From NCBI GenBank assembly GCA_023238725.1, contig CM041531.1, forward strand, positions 20,864,643 through 20,928,642: 64,000 bases of DNA, read 5' to 3'. This document shows, piece by piece, positions 36,718 through 50,259 of the stretch (position 1 is the stretch's first letter; the number at the start of each line of letters is the position of its first letter). A program made the translations under genes and the position numbers. This DNA is from Scortum barcoo. Its lineage: Eukaryota > Chordata > Actinopteri > Centrarchiformes > Terapontidae. The notes under the pieces were generated by a model that saw nothing but the letters and a program-made list of their open reading frames with translations, did no database searches and was not told where the DNA came from.

Positions 36718-38794
36718 TTGAATACTTTATAAATCAGCATCATGTTGTAGTAATTTCATGATCCTTTTGATCCATGTATTGCCATTGAACCACAGTAAAA
36801 TCAGTTTATTTTCTGGTGAGTAAGTGGAGTCTACTCAACTCAACGTCAACGACCAGCACACACCACAACACAGACTCATGACTCAATACACACAACGCAT
36901 CTTATTTATAATATTCTGTCTAGTTCACTCACATAAGTGTTTTCATCCAGCTAATGTAGATCTGCTGACATTGCTAAGCCTCTTGGCGAAAGCTAGCCAA
37001 ACAGCGATAAGCTGGCCAGCAAGCTCTCGGTATTTATTTTAAACAACTTTATTGAAAAACAAGCTATCAATATGATGTTTGTCAATCACGTTCAGTCACG
37101 TTGATGTTTTGTCCAGTGCTGACTGCAGTTGACTTGATGGCCACAGGTGTCACTGTTCTCACAATGTTACATTCAGAAGATAGCACCCCTAGATGGAAAT
37201 GTATGAAAATGTGAACATGAGCAGGAATTTAGGCAATTTTGATTTCGAAGTGGCTCTTCATAAATAAAGTAGTTCCCATACAACCCACCTTGTTCGTTAA
37301 CTTTACCTGGAGTTAATAATAAAGTGTTGATGGCTCCCACAGATATCAGGCTCTCACCACATTTCCACTTACTGCAGTAATGACTAATAAATAAAGTCTG
37401 AGGACAAAATATGGGCAAGTCTTGTTTATCCTGAAGATCATAAACATTATTCAGCAGCATATATGGAAACTAACCTGATAAATATTTAAATACGTTTTCC
37501 TTTTAACCTTATGAATGTATTTATTTATATGTTTATTCTGTTGCCTGAAGGAATCAAATGCAGTATGATTGGTATATCTAACTATGTCAAGTATTGCACA
37601 ATACAGTTTTGGCCTGTATTCTCTTGCATCACCTTGCAATATATAATTTACTACATGTAAATGAATTTTGATCAGGTTAAAAACTTACCACCAAATACCA
37701 GATTTATAGATTTTTGCCTAAAGGTTAGTCAGTTAGTCAGTTTGGATCTAGAAAAACAGCTGTGAATGACTTATCCCTCCCTGGAGGTGAGCTTCATCAA
37801 TCTTCCCCTGAAGAATAAACAGCCCTCTGTTTTGAAGGACACAGAAAAGTCCAGGTTGGTTGCTTCATGTCTGTTGGGCTGTTACTCATACATAACAGCT
37901 GGCTGCTTTCCATTATCACACAGATGGACATGTTCCTGTGGCCCATAATGTATCCTCCTCTTGTTGAGCCTCACTGCTGTTTTATCCTCCTGTCATATGC
38001 TCAATTAGCTGCCCCTGGAATTCATCAAGGCTTTATTTTAGTACTTAAATCCAAAGTATCGTCAGTAAGAGAAATCAGCTGCTCGGGTTGGCTGCATGCC
38101 AGACCGGCATGTGCTCACACTCATGCCTACGCCCAGATAAAACTATGGGGTTAACAATGCGGTCATCGTCTTGCCATGAATTACATCAACCAGCCCATCC
38201 TCAGATATCATCCTTGGCCCACCATCAGTTTGTCCTCTGAAATGTGTTGCAGATGATGAGTACAAATTCCTAGAGGAGTTGACAATATGCAAATGAGAGG
38301 TCAAGGTTGTGGGAGTCAAAGTTGATGTGATTTTGCATCTTGGCAGCTCCACTGTAGGATGAGTCAGGCTTGTGTTTTCCTCTGTTTTCGCTCCCTTCTG
38401 GGACTACATGAGTGCGAGTGTTCTCCTCTCCCTCTGCTACATTTTGCCTTTTTTCTGAATGTTTTCCTCTTTCAAGTTCATACTCTGATTACATGGTGGG
38501 GAAATAAGCTGGTGTGGCATAATTAGCTCAGGAAAGGAAGAGAATAGAAATTATTAAATTGCACACACAATTTCAGGCAGGCTGGGGGATTGGAGCACTC
38601 TGGGAATTTTTTTGGAAACAATGATGCAATATCCTGTAATGCAATTCACTCTAAATTAGGACACATTCACTGCTGTGACTCAGAAATGTTATACTATTAG
38701 TTACAGTGTATTTACTTAAATACGGTTCACTAATCATCTAAATAGCTGATAATGTTATTATTTATAACTTTACTCAGTTTATTATATTTCAGAA

Positions 38795-38796
<2 letters not shown>
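36718..38796. other. Noncoding, no supported gene
   Basis: AT-rich with no recognisable exon. A small tandem of TTAGTCAG lies near 37724-37742. Confidence 0.4.

Positions 38797-38842
<46 letters not shown>
38797..38842. repeat. (TA)n microsatellite
   Basis: About 45 bases of TA repeats. Confidence 0.95.
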
Positions 38843-39204
38843 TACTGTTGTAGTTACACTGACTGTTATTTTAGTACGTTACAGTGTTGAATAACCCACA
38901 TATTACATATTACCATCTGTACCTATATTTATGTTACTTACTCTGTAAAGTCATTGATTTAAATCATTTGTCTACGAAGGCAATGTGTCAGGTTATCAGC
39001 AAAAACATCTCCCGATTCTTAACTGATTACAATTCTTTGATCAATCATCACACTTTAAATGAACTGAACTGAATAATAATAATAATTTTCACATTTCATA
39101 TGTTAAACAGTAGTTAAGCGTAGGAACAGCTCTTCATTTGACCAACAGAATAACTGCAAAATAATATGCCATTTTAGGACATACACGTACTTGCTTTCTT
39201 GCTG
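38843..39204. other. Noncoding AT-rich
   Basis: No feature recognised apart from short AAT repeats near 39072. Confidence 0.4.
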
Positions 39205-39372
39205 ATAGTAAGATTAGAAGATTGATACTACTCTTGCATTGGTACAGTACATATAAAGCTATAGCCAGAGGTTGGTTAGCTTAGCATGACTGCTTAGCAA
39301 AGACTGGAAACAGTGGAAACAGCTAGCCTGGCTCTGACCAAAGGTAATAATAAAATGTCTGCCTGCCACAGC
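39205..39372 (+). repeat. Family D interspersed repeat
   Basis: AGATTAGAAGATTGATACTA, AAGCTATAGCCAGAGGTTGG, TTAGCTTAGCATGACTGC and GAAACAGCTAGCCTGGCTCT, in order. It is the longest copy of the family in this window. Confidence 0.7.
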
Positions 39373-39409
39373 TGATCTTGTTTCATTTATCTCTGGCTAG
39401 CTTTCAACT

Positions 39410-40700
39410 AGGCCTGGGGCGATTTGTTGACGTAGTCGTCTACGTAATTCCGTCGACGCAAAAAACATGCATCGACGCATCGCATGATAATTACGTAGGC
39501 AATAGCTACTCCAGGTACCGGTGGAAGCATGGACGGCGAACAAGCTGCACTTAAAAGACCTCGCCCACGCTCATCTAAAGTGTGGGAGTACTTCAGCCAG
39601 AGAGCTAACAATGTGGTGGTGTGTGAGCTTTGCAAGGTGGAGATGGTGTTTCATAACTGTACAGGCTCTTTGATGGAGCACTTGAAGTGGAAGCATCCTG
39701 GCACACTAGTTGAAGATGGCGGCGGCTGCAGCGGCGAGCTAGCATTGTAAGTCCTCTTTTACTTTTTGTCCCAACAGTAGCATCAGGATTATCAACACGC
39801 AAAATGTGTTTCTGTTACTGGCCCAAACACCCCAGATGACTTCTGAACTTACAGACAGTATTTTAAAGATGATCATCAAGGACATGGGACCTATTGCTAT
39901 TGTTGAAGGTCAAGGATTCCGTGAGATGATCAACACATTTCACACAGGATATACACTTCCCTCGAGGCGCCACTTTACAGATTTGATGGAGAAGAAATAT
40001 GAGGCGACTCTTGAAAAGGTGAAAGCCAAACTCAAAAAGAAAAGATCAAAAATCACACTAAGAACAGATGCTTGGACAAGTATTGCCACCTGAGGCATAC
40101 TTAGGAGTCACCTGCCATTTTATTAACCAGGATTCAGAACTGGTTTCATACAGTCTGAGCATGATGCCACTTGAGGAGCGCCACACTGCTGGCTGGGTGG
40201 AGAAGACAGCAGAGGAGTTTGGTCTCTCTCTCAGTGATGTACTGGCTGTTGTCCATGATAATGCTGCCAATGTGGTGGCAGCAATCAGGATCTTGGAGGA
40301 GAAACATGGTGTTGCTTCACATCGATGTGCTGGCCATACACTTCAGTTAGTAGTCAACCACGCCCTGAAGAAGGATCCCCAGATAAGCAAGGCACTTGGG
40401 GCCACAAGGTGCCTTGTTGAACATTTCAGGAAGAGTGAGCTGGCCAGCAGAAAGCTCAAAACCAAACAAAAACAATGGGGCACAGCTGAACATAAATTGA
40501 TCCAGGATGTACCTGTAAAATGGAACAGTTCCTATCACATGGTTAGTCGTCTCTTGGAGCAGCGGTGGCCGGTGACCGCAACCCTTTCAGATCCAGAGGT
40601 CACACAGTGAGGAAAGCACTACCTGGATCTGAAAAGTGACCAGTGGACCCTACTGGAGGAACTGGAGAAAGCTCTCTCTCTCTCTCAGCTTTCTCGTTGA
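39410..40700 (+). mobile_element. hAT-superfamily transposon relic (3'-truncated)
   Basis: The left end TAGGCCTGGGGCGATTTGTT resembles the short terminal repeat of hAT elements (usual form CAGGGCTGGGCGAT). It is followed about 120 bp later by a BED-finger transposase. No matching inverted end is found downstream; the transposase homology fades near 40680, next to a CT-rich hairpin (GAGAAAGCT..AGCTTTCTC, 40667-40697). It lacks the C-terminal dimerisation domain and the right end, so it is immobile. Confidence 0.75.
39529..40680 (+). pseudogene. hAT transposase (ZBED-like), broken
   Basis: It starts MDGEQAALKRPRPRSSKVWE with a BED zinc finger (CELCKVEMVFHNCTGSLMEH plus H at WKHP; Cys2-His2 spacing). 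After a short interruption comes the hAT core: SIVEGQGFREMI is recognisable as IAIVEGQGFREM, then TLRTDAWTSIAT, AVVHDNAANVVAA, RCAGHTLQLVVNHAL and VPVKWNSSYHMVSRLLEQR. Known hAT catalytic motifs (TDAWTS, HDNA, CxxH, RWNS) are present in degenerate form. A one-base insertion after TSIAT (40093) breaks the frame, a stop follows DPEVTQ at 40608-40610, and the protein ends before the hATC domain. Between 39750 and 39806 the frame is also lost; a 31-bp GTAAGT..CAACAG segment there is too short for a normal intron. Confidence 0.85.
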
Positions 40701-43700
40701 TTATGTTAGGTGTTAGTGTCAGTAGAAAAGTTTGGTGAGAGGACTTTTCTAGTTTTTTCTTTTCTGTGTGTCTGTGAATATTTTGTTTGACTAATGTCAT
40801 GGGAGACAATTTTGACTTTGACTTTTTTTTTTATTTCATTAATGATGGCTCAGTCCCATCAAGTGTCCCAGTAAGTCATGCCGTCTATTTTTACCAATTT
40901 ACACCAGTGCTATTCCTGCTCTAACATGTCAACACGTCCGCGGTACACAACACAGCACACTTGCGTTACCTACCTTAATTAAAGGCTGTTAAAAATAGGA
41001 TTTAAAGAGCAGAAACTCTGGCTGCAAGAGTCTGGAGATGTTGATATATCAAATTATACAAGAGGCTAAAGTGAAAAACATAGCAATAGACACCACAAAT
41101 GTTTCATTGAGGCAACATGTTACTTCTTAAACATGAGCAGTGTCATCATGTCCGAAAGAATTTCATTGATCTCCCTAAGCATTTTAACTCAGGACTAAAA
41201 ATATCTCCCACATAGCACATCATCTTCTCTAAAGTTCACTATCTCTTTTCTATACGTCCCCTGCGCTTTCCCACACCACCATTTGTTTCCACTCAATCTC
41301 TTGATATCTTTCGTTTTCTCTCTTTCCCCATCTCCTCCAGCACTGGACTGTGGCTGTAAAGAAAAGACAAAATGGTGACACTGACAAATGGACTTACTTT
41401 GTCTGGCTCTCTTATGTCCTGGTTCCAGCTGATTAGATACACCGTGTGGGCTTTTGAGCAAGGGATGGCCTGTGGCTAGAATAATGAACAGAAATTTTCT
41501 GTCATCTCAAGAGAACAAGTTATTGCTGATCTTACTAGTAGTGGTTCTTTAGAATAATACTTGTGTATAATTTTTAGTTGTAACATTGGCCTTTGTCTTC
41601 TTTAATACAGCTTGCATTTCCATAAGTATGTCCTCTACGAGGATACATTCTCACATTTGACTCATTAAATTAGGCTTTAGGCTATGTTTAGCCAGAAATT
41701 ACAAAAACTACTCTATGAAGTACCACAGATGGCCCATATAAAAAGAAATAAACATGGCATTAAAGTTTTGTCAGGTGACATATTTTTGAGGGATTATTTC
41801 CTGTCGTAGATGTGCATTTCCTCCCGTGGGTGTCGAATAACTGACAGTAAGTAGAGCGTAACTGATGTGGAAACACTCATCTCAGGCACCATGAAATCAC
41901 ACAAAAAAAGAGAAACTTTGGCAAAGTAAAGCCTTCATGTTTGGTGCAAAGAATTACAGTATCTTGTGAAAGTATCTGTAGGTGTTTTTCAAAGGGTTAG
42001 CATCAAAGGAAAAGCTGTCTCAGATGTCACGTACAGACACCGCTCAGAAAATTCTGTGCGGGAGGTGGAGAGGATATATATCTCTTGAAACTTTTTCTAC
42101 CTGCCTGCAAAGTGTGTCTCCCTGAAACTCAAAACCATTTAAAAATATTAATCTTTATAATCAATGCCATAGTTAAAACAGTAATCAGGATTATTTGATT
42201 TCTGTGATATTCTTTTTCATGTTTTAAAAAGCCACAATGCTTTTAGTGTGAGGCTGAAATAAGGTTACAGGGTTGTTATAGGGTTGAGTGTGTTCACTTG
42301 CAACTTGATATTTGTAATGTTTTATTACAGGAGCCCTGGAAGACACTGTTGCTCGAGTCTGATGGATCACCTCAAGTGACATCATGTGAGTCGGTGTAGG
42401 TTGGGTCTGAAAATGAAAAAATATCTGAGGAAATAGAAAACCTGAAGAAGACCTTTGTCAGTGGTAGGGTTGCATTGTGGGTAGCGGAATAAATAAGACA
42501 TCTCTGGTTCTAATGCATCAACTTTGATCGTTTAACAAAAAAAAAGAAAGAAAAAACTGTCTGTGGCGAGTCTGATCAATGTTATGGATGCCCCGAGCTA
42601 AACCTCTGGAGATCTCTTCTAAGGGATTAAATAATTTTCACAGTGGTGTTGGTTATCATCCTAAACTACAAACCATGAGAACAAATCTGCAAACCAGTGA
42701 AAATCATTTCCACATCCAACACAACTTTTTCCCCCCTTGATTGATTTCCGATTTGCTCTGAGGCGGCTGCTACATCCAGGTCCCCAGATTAAACATAACA
42801 GATCTGCAGATGATTTCTTCTGAATTTTACCTTGTAGATCTGACTATGAAGTGCAGGAAATCTGGTGTTTGCACCAACAGCAGTTCAGTCATCTGACCCT
42901 GAAGCTTTGTAAATAAAAGAAATAACCTCAGAAATGTATTAAAGGGATGCTTACTGGAAAGTTGCTCAAAATGACCCAGATTTTTTTAACACATTTGCAC
43001 ATACTTTATGCACATTGAATAAAAGTAGACTTTTGTACAATATCTCACTAAATATATTTACATGACATACAATTCGCCATCAGTGCAATACATAGGAATG
43101 TTGCATATTTACCAAATGTTAGACTCTTTCCTTTATGAAGAAAAATAATTCCAATGACAGAAGCTGATATAACTAATGTGTAAAGTAACGTGCAACTTTC
43201 ATATTGGTTAACAGCTTCACAGGAAATAAAAAAAATAAAGTCTTAGTACCACCCTATTAATAATCAAATATTAAGCATTGAAAAAGTAATAGATCACATG
43301 TACATATGTATCTTCATACATGTAATAGATTGCTTTTGTACAAATATCTTATATAACTTTGGCAGTTTATCAGGAACAAAGTTATCGGAAAAATATGAAA
43401 CAATAATATCAAACTGTCAGCAATGTCATGTAAGCTTGCCTTCCAAAGCTCATGTTCACAGTGGTCATTCAGAAAGGCTGGAAGCTGATGGCCGAAAAGA
43501 AATAACAAAAGAGCCAAAGAAAAAGAAAAACATTTCCATCCTTTCTGCTAAGACTGTTAGCACTGGAGGCTGTCGTCATTGTTGTCATGGTTATAAAATT
43601 ACAAACACCTATGAAGGTTTACATAGCAGTCATCGCCATTTAAAAAAACATGGTCTATTTTCAGGTCGACTTAAAATACAAACAGTTTGAAGGCAAGGGG

Positions 43701-43934
43701 ACAGGACCCTGCTCGGTGGTCACTGTGGAATCATGGGAGAGACATGACCGAGAAGAGGACATGCACAACAGTGCTGTGTGGAAGAACGTGAAGCCAAAAA
43801 ACGAGGGTGCAAAATTAAAGACTTTGCAACAATCAAAACGCCACACGGTCAGAAAATGACTTACACCGGACAAAATAATCGAGCAAATTTCAAACATACT
43901 AAGTTCACCATAATTTATATACGTTGGTTTTGTT
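40701..43934. other. Intergenic; may include distal unc13c 3'UTR
   Basis: AT-rich. No exon, RNA gene or named repeat was recognised. Open frames at 41195 (minus) and 43298 (plus) have no motif or splice support. Where the unc13c transcript ends is unknown, so part of this may be 3'UTR. Confidence 0.4.
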
Positions 43935-44358
43935 CTTTTTTTCACTGGTTTGGCACTTTATTGGAACAAATCTCTGTTCAAAAAGACTAAATGTTGTACA
44001 AAAGGTATTTCATGTCTCGTTAACATAACTCGTAGAATATAGTACTTAATAGTAAGCATACGGTAAGTAAACACTTGTACATACTGTAGTTTTAAAATGA
44101 ACATTCCAACAGATGTTTTACGCACATGCACAAAAACAAACAAACAAACACAACTCTCTCTCTCTCGCTCTCTCTCTCACTGTCTTGTTGCCTCGCCACA
44201 TCTGGGCCTCCTTCGCTCCTCTTTGGACATTCTCATTCTCCAGCTTCTATCCAGAAAGAACAAGTGTTGCTACTGCTGTCTGTCTCCTTCTCCCCTCTCT
44301 CTCTTTATCTCTCACTTAAGACAACACAACTCTTTTAATACTGCAGTTATGATCCACA
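43935..44358 (-). other. unc13c: Probable unc13c 3'UTR (proximal form)
   Basis: Runs from just after the stop codon to shortly past a minus-strand AATAAA at 43957-43962. It contains a CT/CAAA-rich block (44138-44180), seen as GA-rich in the transcript. The boundary is inferred only from the first good AATAAA. Confidence 0.4.
43957..43962 (-). terminator. unc13c: Candidate poly(A) signal of unc13c
   Basis: AATAAA on the minus strand about 400 nt after the stop (context GTTCCAATAAAGTGCC). Vertebrate unc13 genes can have longer 3'UTRs, so this may be one of several. Confidence 0.4.
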
Positions 44359-44649
44359 TTACGACACTTCCTCCGCCGAGCGCGTATCTGTCTTGAGGCG
44401 CACAAACTCCTTGGCCACCTCGTCGTTGGTCCTTTGAGAGAGTATCCTCATGATGGTGAGGCCGGTTTCGTCCATGGAGATGCTCTTCATCATGGCAGCG
44501 GGTAGCAGGCGGAGCAGCTGCCCGTGTCCGCCAGCTCCCGGAGCTGGATGACCGTCATGCCGATGATGCGGTCCTCGCGAGCAAAGCAGTAGTCCTTTAC
44601 TGAGATGTGCAGCTCGTAGGCCTCCGGACCATGTTCATTACTTAGAACA
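44359..44649 (-). CDS. unc13c: unc13c last coding exon: C2C domain end and C-terminal tail (frame break)
   Basis: The acceptor CTCCCAG precedes TGTTCTAAG. Joined to the upstream exon it gives ETFQYVLSNEHGPEAYEL, then HISVKDYCFAREDRIIGM and TVIQLRELADTGSC, the last strands of the C2C domain. A conserved tail follows in another frame: MMKSISMDETGLTI, MRILSQRTNDEVAKEF and VRLKTDTRSAEEVS, stop 44359-44361. The exon length (291) leaves one base too few. The upstream frame meets TGA at 44490-44492, so an indel lies between about 44493 and 44516. The tail is strongly conserved in all Munc13 proteins, so its intact state argues for a sequencing error or very recent lesion. FAREDRIIGMTVIQL and ISMDETGLTI favour unc13c over unc13a/b. 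Confidence 0.9.
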
Positions 44650-45663
44650 CTGGGAGAAACGACACGGAGAGATCAGAAAGGTCAAACTCGAGAGTTTATA
44701 TATGTTCACATGATGCAAAGTCAGTAATGTTTAACTCTACTATAACGCTGCAGTATATAAAAAGGAAATTATTTAGCCGGATATCTATAATAAAAATGTA
44801 GACCAAACCACAAGATGACACTTTATTTTCTGTCACATACAAAGTACATCAAAGTCAAAGAAATCTTTGACTTTGATATACTTTTTTGTTATTGTTCAAA
44901 CTTAATGAAAAGCCCAAAGTCTGAAATGAAGAATCATACATGAGTGCAAACCAATTGCTCTTTGGACACTGATGGTGGGCTTTGTTCGCAGCTGAATAAA
45001 ACATGTCAGTTACACTCTTAGCTGGGTGACATTTCCCCAGCGGAAAGCCGCCTTATTATATGCGTGGCTGTGATGAGACAATTCAGTCATGTTTTGTGAG
45101 TGAAATGAATGTTTCCATTCAAATGAGGCATTATTCAGAGCCAGCTTTTATTTTAGGCCATTTTAACTGCCTCTTAAAATTCAGATGACAGTACCGGGAG
45201 TGAATCTATATGCAAGCGGCACCGGGCACTGCTGTTGCTCCAACACAGTCTCAGATCACTGTGGCCCTGTGGCTTTAGCTGGCTCTGCTCACTGGATGTC
45301 CGTGTTTAAGAGGGGAAAAGCCTATAGATTGCTAGCAGTCACTTGACTTCCTTTAACGGTTTCAATGCAGTGAGCAGAAGTGCTGGTAAAGCAGTTGTAT
45401 TCTACTCAATGTTTAGAACCAAATATCAACAGTAAGGTATTGTAGATATTATGTGGTACTGTATATGGGCTGCTGGAGGCTCTTTTGTAGTGTGCAGATA
45501 GCATACTGAATACTAGTTTGAAGGTACAGCAGCATCTGAGCTGCAGAAAGTGGCATCCTATTTTGTAGGTTGTGTGCAGGCAGGTTAAAAACTGCTGTAA
45601 AATAAAAATAACAAGATAGTAAGTTCTTTTAAAAACACCCATGTGGGAAGCACAGTTACTTAC
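44650..45663 (-). other. unc13c: unc13c intron (last)
   Basis: GTAAGT donor at 45663-45658 and CAG acceptor at 44652-44650. It contains no exon or named repeat that I recognise. Confidence 0.75.
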
Positions 45664-47128
<1,465 letters not shown>

Positions 47129-47221
47129 CCTTCACGCTGACTTTGTGCTCTCCAGTGCCAGGGTGAGAGATGAGATTCACTTGCATCGACACCTCCCCCA
47201 CCGATCCGTTGGTTGACTGAC
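47129..47221 (-). CDS. unc13c: unc13c exon: linker before C2C
   Basis: A 93-nt exon (2 bases, 30 codons, 1 base) with acceptor GCTTCCAG and donor GTGAGC. It reads QSTNGSVGEVSMQVNLISHP and then GTGEHKVSVK. The VGEVSxQVxLxxHPGTGEHKV string is a hallmark of Munc13 proteins at the entry to C2C. The preceding variable QGQSTNGS part is where vertebrate paralogues differ. Confidence 0.95.
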
Positions 47222-50111
47222 CTGGAAGCACACCAAGACAACAACAGGAGAATTGGAGTGAGGCATAATGAAAATCAGAGAGAATGGAGGAGTGGCAGAG
47301 AGGGAGTCAGGGAGAGGAATAGAGAGATCAGGACAGAATAAAAGAGAGATGGAGAGAAAAAGAGAGAGAGAGACAGGATGAAAGGACAGGATCCAAAACC
47401 GTGGGTGCAGCTTTGTGGATGAGGTATCCAGAAATTGATCCAAAAAGCAGTGTATAAACATTGCTCTCTCTGTATGTCCAAGCTAAAATACAAAACCCAA
47501 GAAAAACAGTAGGGGAGTAGACTTGATTCCCCCCCCCATGGCAGCACAGCCCAGGTTTCCTTTAGCTTGAGGCTGAACAAGAACAACAAGAACAACAACA
47601 ACATGAAAAAAAAAGGAAAAAAAAGAAACATAAATAATCTGACTGGTTTGAAGGCCAAGGACAAGGCAGATGGTGTGAAGGGATTCACTAAATAAATAAT
47701 ATCCTCCACAATGAAATCATCAAACTCGAAAGAAATAAAAACAAAACATCGGATTTTGACTGCACGCACACAAGTGGACATGAGAGCAGCACAAAGCATC
47801 AGAGGGGAGGTGGAGAGGGGACAGGAGTGAACAAAAACACAGAGCGTAGAGGAGGAAACACCCTTTTGGGCATCACACCCCGCGCACTTACGTCAGCATT
47901 ACTATTTCAATCGCACAGGGATGCACTGTTGCCAGGTAACAATTAGAATTGATTGCTGACCATGTGTCTCACTTTGCCCGATACAGGGAGTCCTGCCCGT
48001 GTCAGCTGCCTCCAAACACCACCTTGTGCTTCGAGCGGCCCGAGACAAACAGATGTTGAACACTGGGAGGCAAGTGCCGGTGTGGTTGATGAAGGGACAC
48101 GTTGATCCAATAGCTAATCAATACGTGCCAAACATGCAGTGCCCATTATAGCGGGTAATGAAGAAACAAGCCTCCTGATTTATTGTAATGATGCCCTGAG
48201 AGGCGCAAAAACGTTGCTGCTGCACAATTAAGCCCTGGACTTGTGGGAAATTAACAGCGCAATGTCACAGCACATTTACCTCAGCTGTCAGCTCAAATAA
48301 TGTTATAAATACAAATAAAAAAGAAAATATTCTGCGTGTTTTCTGATTGGAGCCAGAGACACTGTTGGTGCTTCTATGAAAAAATAAACAGCCATGTACA
48401 CAGCAGACACTGGGATGGGTGGTTTGAGAAACATGGGAGAGCAGAGTGTGATTAAGATGGATGGTATATAAGTTAGATAAAGGAAAGCAGCAGTAGATAA
48501 AACAAAGGTGGCAACGAGGAGGGTCAGCAGATTAAATGGGTAAAATGCTAACAAAAGGAACTAGCAGATAAGAAAGGCGAGTAATAGGCATTAATTGTTG
48601 CAGACATGCTGTTTAATTCATTGCATTTCTTTTTCCTGTTTTTTTTTTTGAACAGTCAAGATGAGGTAAAATCACACAACCCACAAGTGACGATATTACT
48701 TTATAAGCAGAAAGCTGTGAAATATCCACTTGAATTTACTTTATGTAGAACGACATGTTTATTTTTTCTTGGCGCTGTATACACTACTACACTACCTCAG
48801 CCTCCGCTCCCTGACAGATAAAAAGACACATGCGCTTTCAAGCGTGCGCTCAGTAGGAAAAGACCGGTTCGCGTCGTGGTCCAAATGTGTCGCTGCCAGA
48901 TCACAGGGGTTGGTGATTAATGAAAACAGTGTCCACTGTGCTACATCAAGCATCAGCACATCTCCACACTGTTTACTGAGCTAATGCACATCAACCACCT
49001 TACTTCCTCCATTTATAGACATCACATTAGACCTCCTCAGATAGAGAGTGACAACATGGTATGTACTGCTCGGGGGAATAAGAGATTTAGAGAGGGAGGA
49101 AGAGGAGAAACACAACAAGTAATCTCAGAATAGCACAAGACGAAACACTGCGTCGATTGCCCATCTGCCAGTCAGTGAGAGATGAGTGCTGGTCGGGCCT
49201 GCCTGCCTGCCTGGCTGACTAGCTTTCTCGCATTGCCATTCTGTTTCCTGCCGCCTGCCTATGCAGCGTTCTGCAAGGCTGAACACACTGCGGTGAGCTG
49301 GAGCTTAGAGCTTCAACGCCCCACTGGACTGAATTCCCTCTTGAATCTCTCCGGACACCTGAAGGTATTTCAGCCTCGTTACAGAGAGAGGCGGGCATCC
49401 AAGCCCTTGAGGGTATGGGATGAAGAGGCCATACATAACTTTGCTTATTTGTTTTTCTTTTTTTCCATTTACAGTGAAAGAGACAAACAACTACAGTGCA
49501 CAGTGAGGGGATTCATGCCATTACTGCAATGTCCACTGCACATGTGAGCATAAAGAATCTAAAGTGACACAGAGGGATCGTCAGAACACACACGCTGTAA
49601 TGTAAAAAGCCGCTGAGACTGATGGGAAAAGTGAACAATGTTGAGGTTACAACGAGCCAGGACCGGGGTCACATTATTTTCAATCAATTCTAAATACCAA
49701 TGGAAGCAGCAAGTCATTTGGGAATAATGAGGCTTTCCTTCTCATTCGTCTCTGAAGGCGTAAACGGTTATAGAGGTAAAATATAATGTAGGTTTGATTA
49801 GAATATGTTTAGTAACTAGTGTCTGGAAAATGTGCTAAAAGAGTTGCTGCACAATAGTACCCACAATCTGTGCTTTCTTCGCAGCTTTTTAGCCACCTTC
49901 ACTCTCTATCTTTAGCATCACTTGGTTTAGCTTATAATTCTTGCCATTGTAGCAGCTTTCTTATGGTCTGAACCCAAGTGAGATGCTTTTTTATGGTCAC
50001 AGAAAATGTCTCCTAACTGGCTCTTTTAACGTTTTTCAGTATTTGAAGGCTGAAGTAATTCCACTCTCCGAGCTGAAAGCTAATTGAGCCTGACCTTGGC
50101 CAGCTCCTTAC
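47222..50111 (-). other. unc13c: unc13c intron with long polypyrimidine tract
   Basis: Immediately upstream of the 47129 exon (transcript sense) the region 47263-47400 is GA-rich on the plus strand, so CU-rich in RNA, for about 130 nt. About 48060-48290 is non-repetitive and could be a conserved element. No exon seen inside. Confidence 0.6.
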
Positions 50112-50259
50112 CTTGAGAGGTTTGGGTGCATATATATTTCTTGATCAAGGCATCTGTAGGTTGAGTGTAAAGGCTGAGAGCATATTTGAGGGACTTCATA
50201 TCGGGGCTCTTTTCGAGGAAGGTTTTCTTCAGCCCGTTTCCTCCAGCATGGAAGTATTG
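50112..50259 (-). CDS. unc13c: unc13c exon: end of MUN domain (MHD2)
   Basis: A 148-nt exon with acceptor TCTTGCAG and donor GTAAGG. It reads QYFHAGGNGLKKTFLEKSPD, then MKSLKYALSLYTQPTDALIK and KYICTQTSQ. The YFHAGGNGLKKTFLEKSPD string is one of the most conserved parts of Munc13 proteins and closes the MUN domain, which opens syntaxin-1 and helps assemble SNARE complexes at the presynaptic membrane. Confidence 0.96.

Noticed and set aside
39747..39777. 31-bp GTAAGT..CAACAG segment as an intron of the hAT transposase
   Set aside because: Shorter than functional vertebrate introns; more likely a decayed spacer.
47275..47799. 174-residue minus-strand open frame rich in Phe/Leu/Ser
   Set aside because: It is the translation of a pyrimidine-rich intronic tract inside unc13c.
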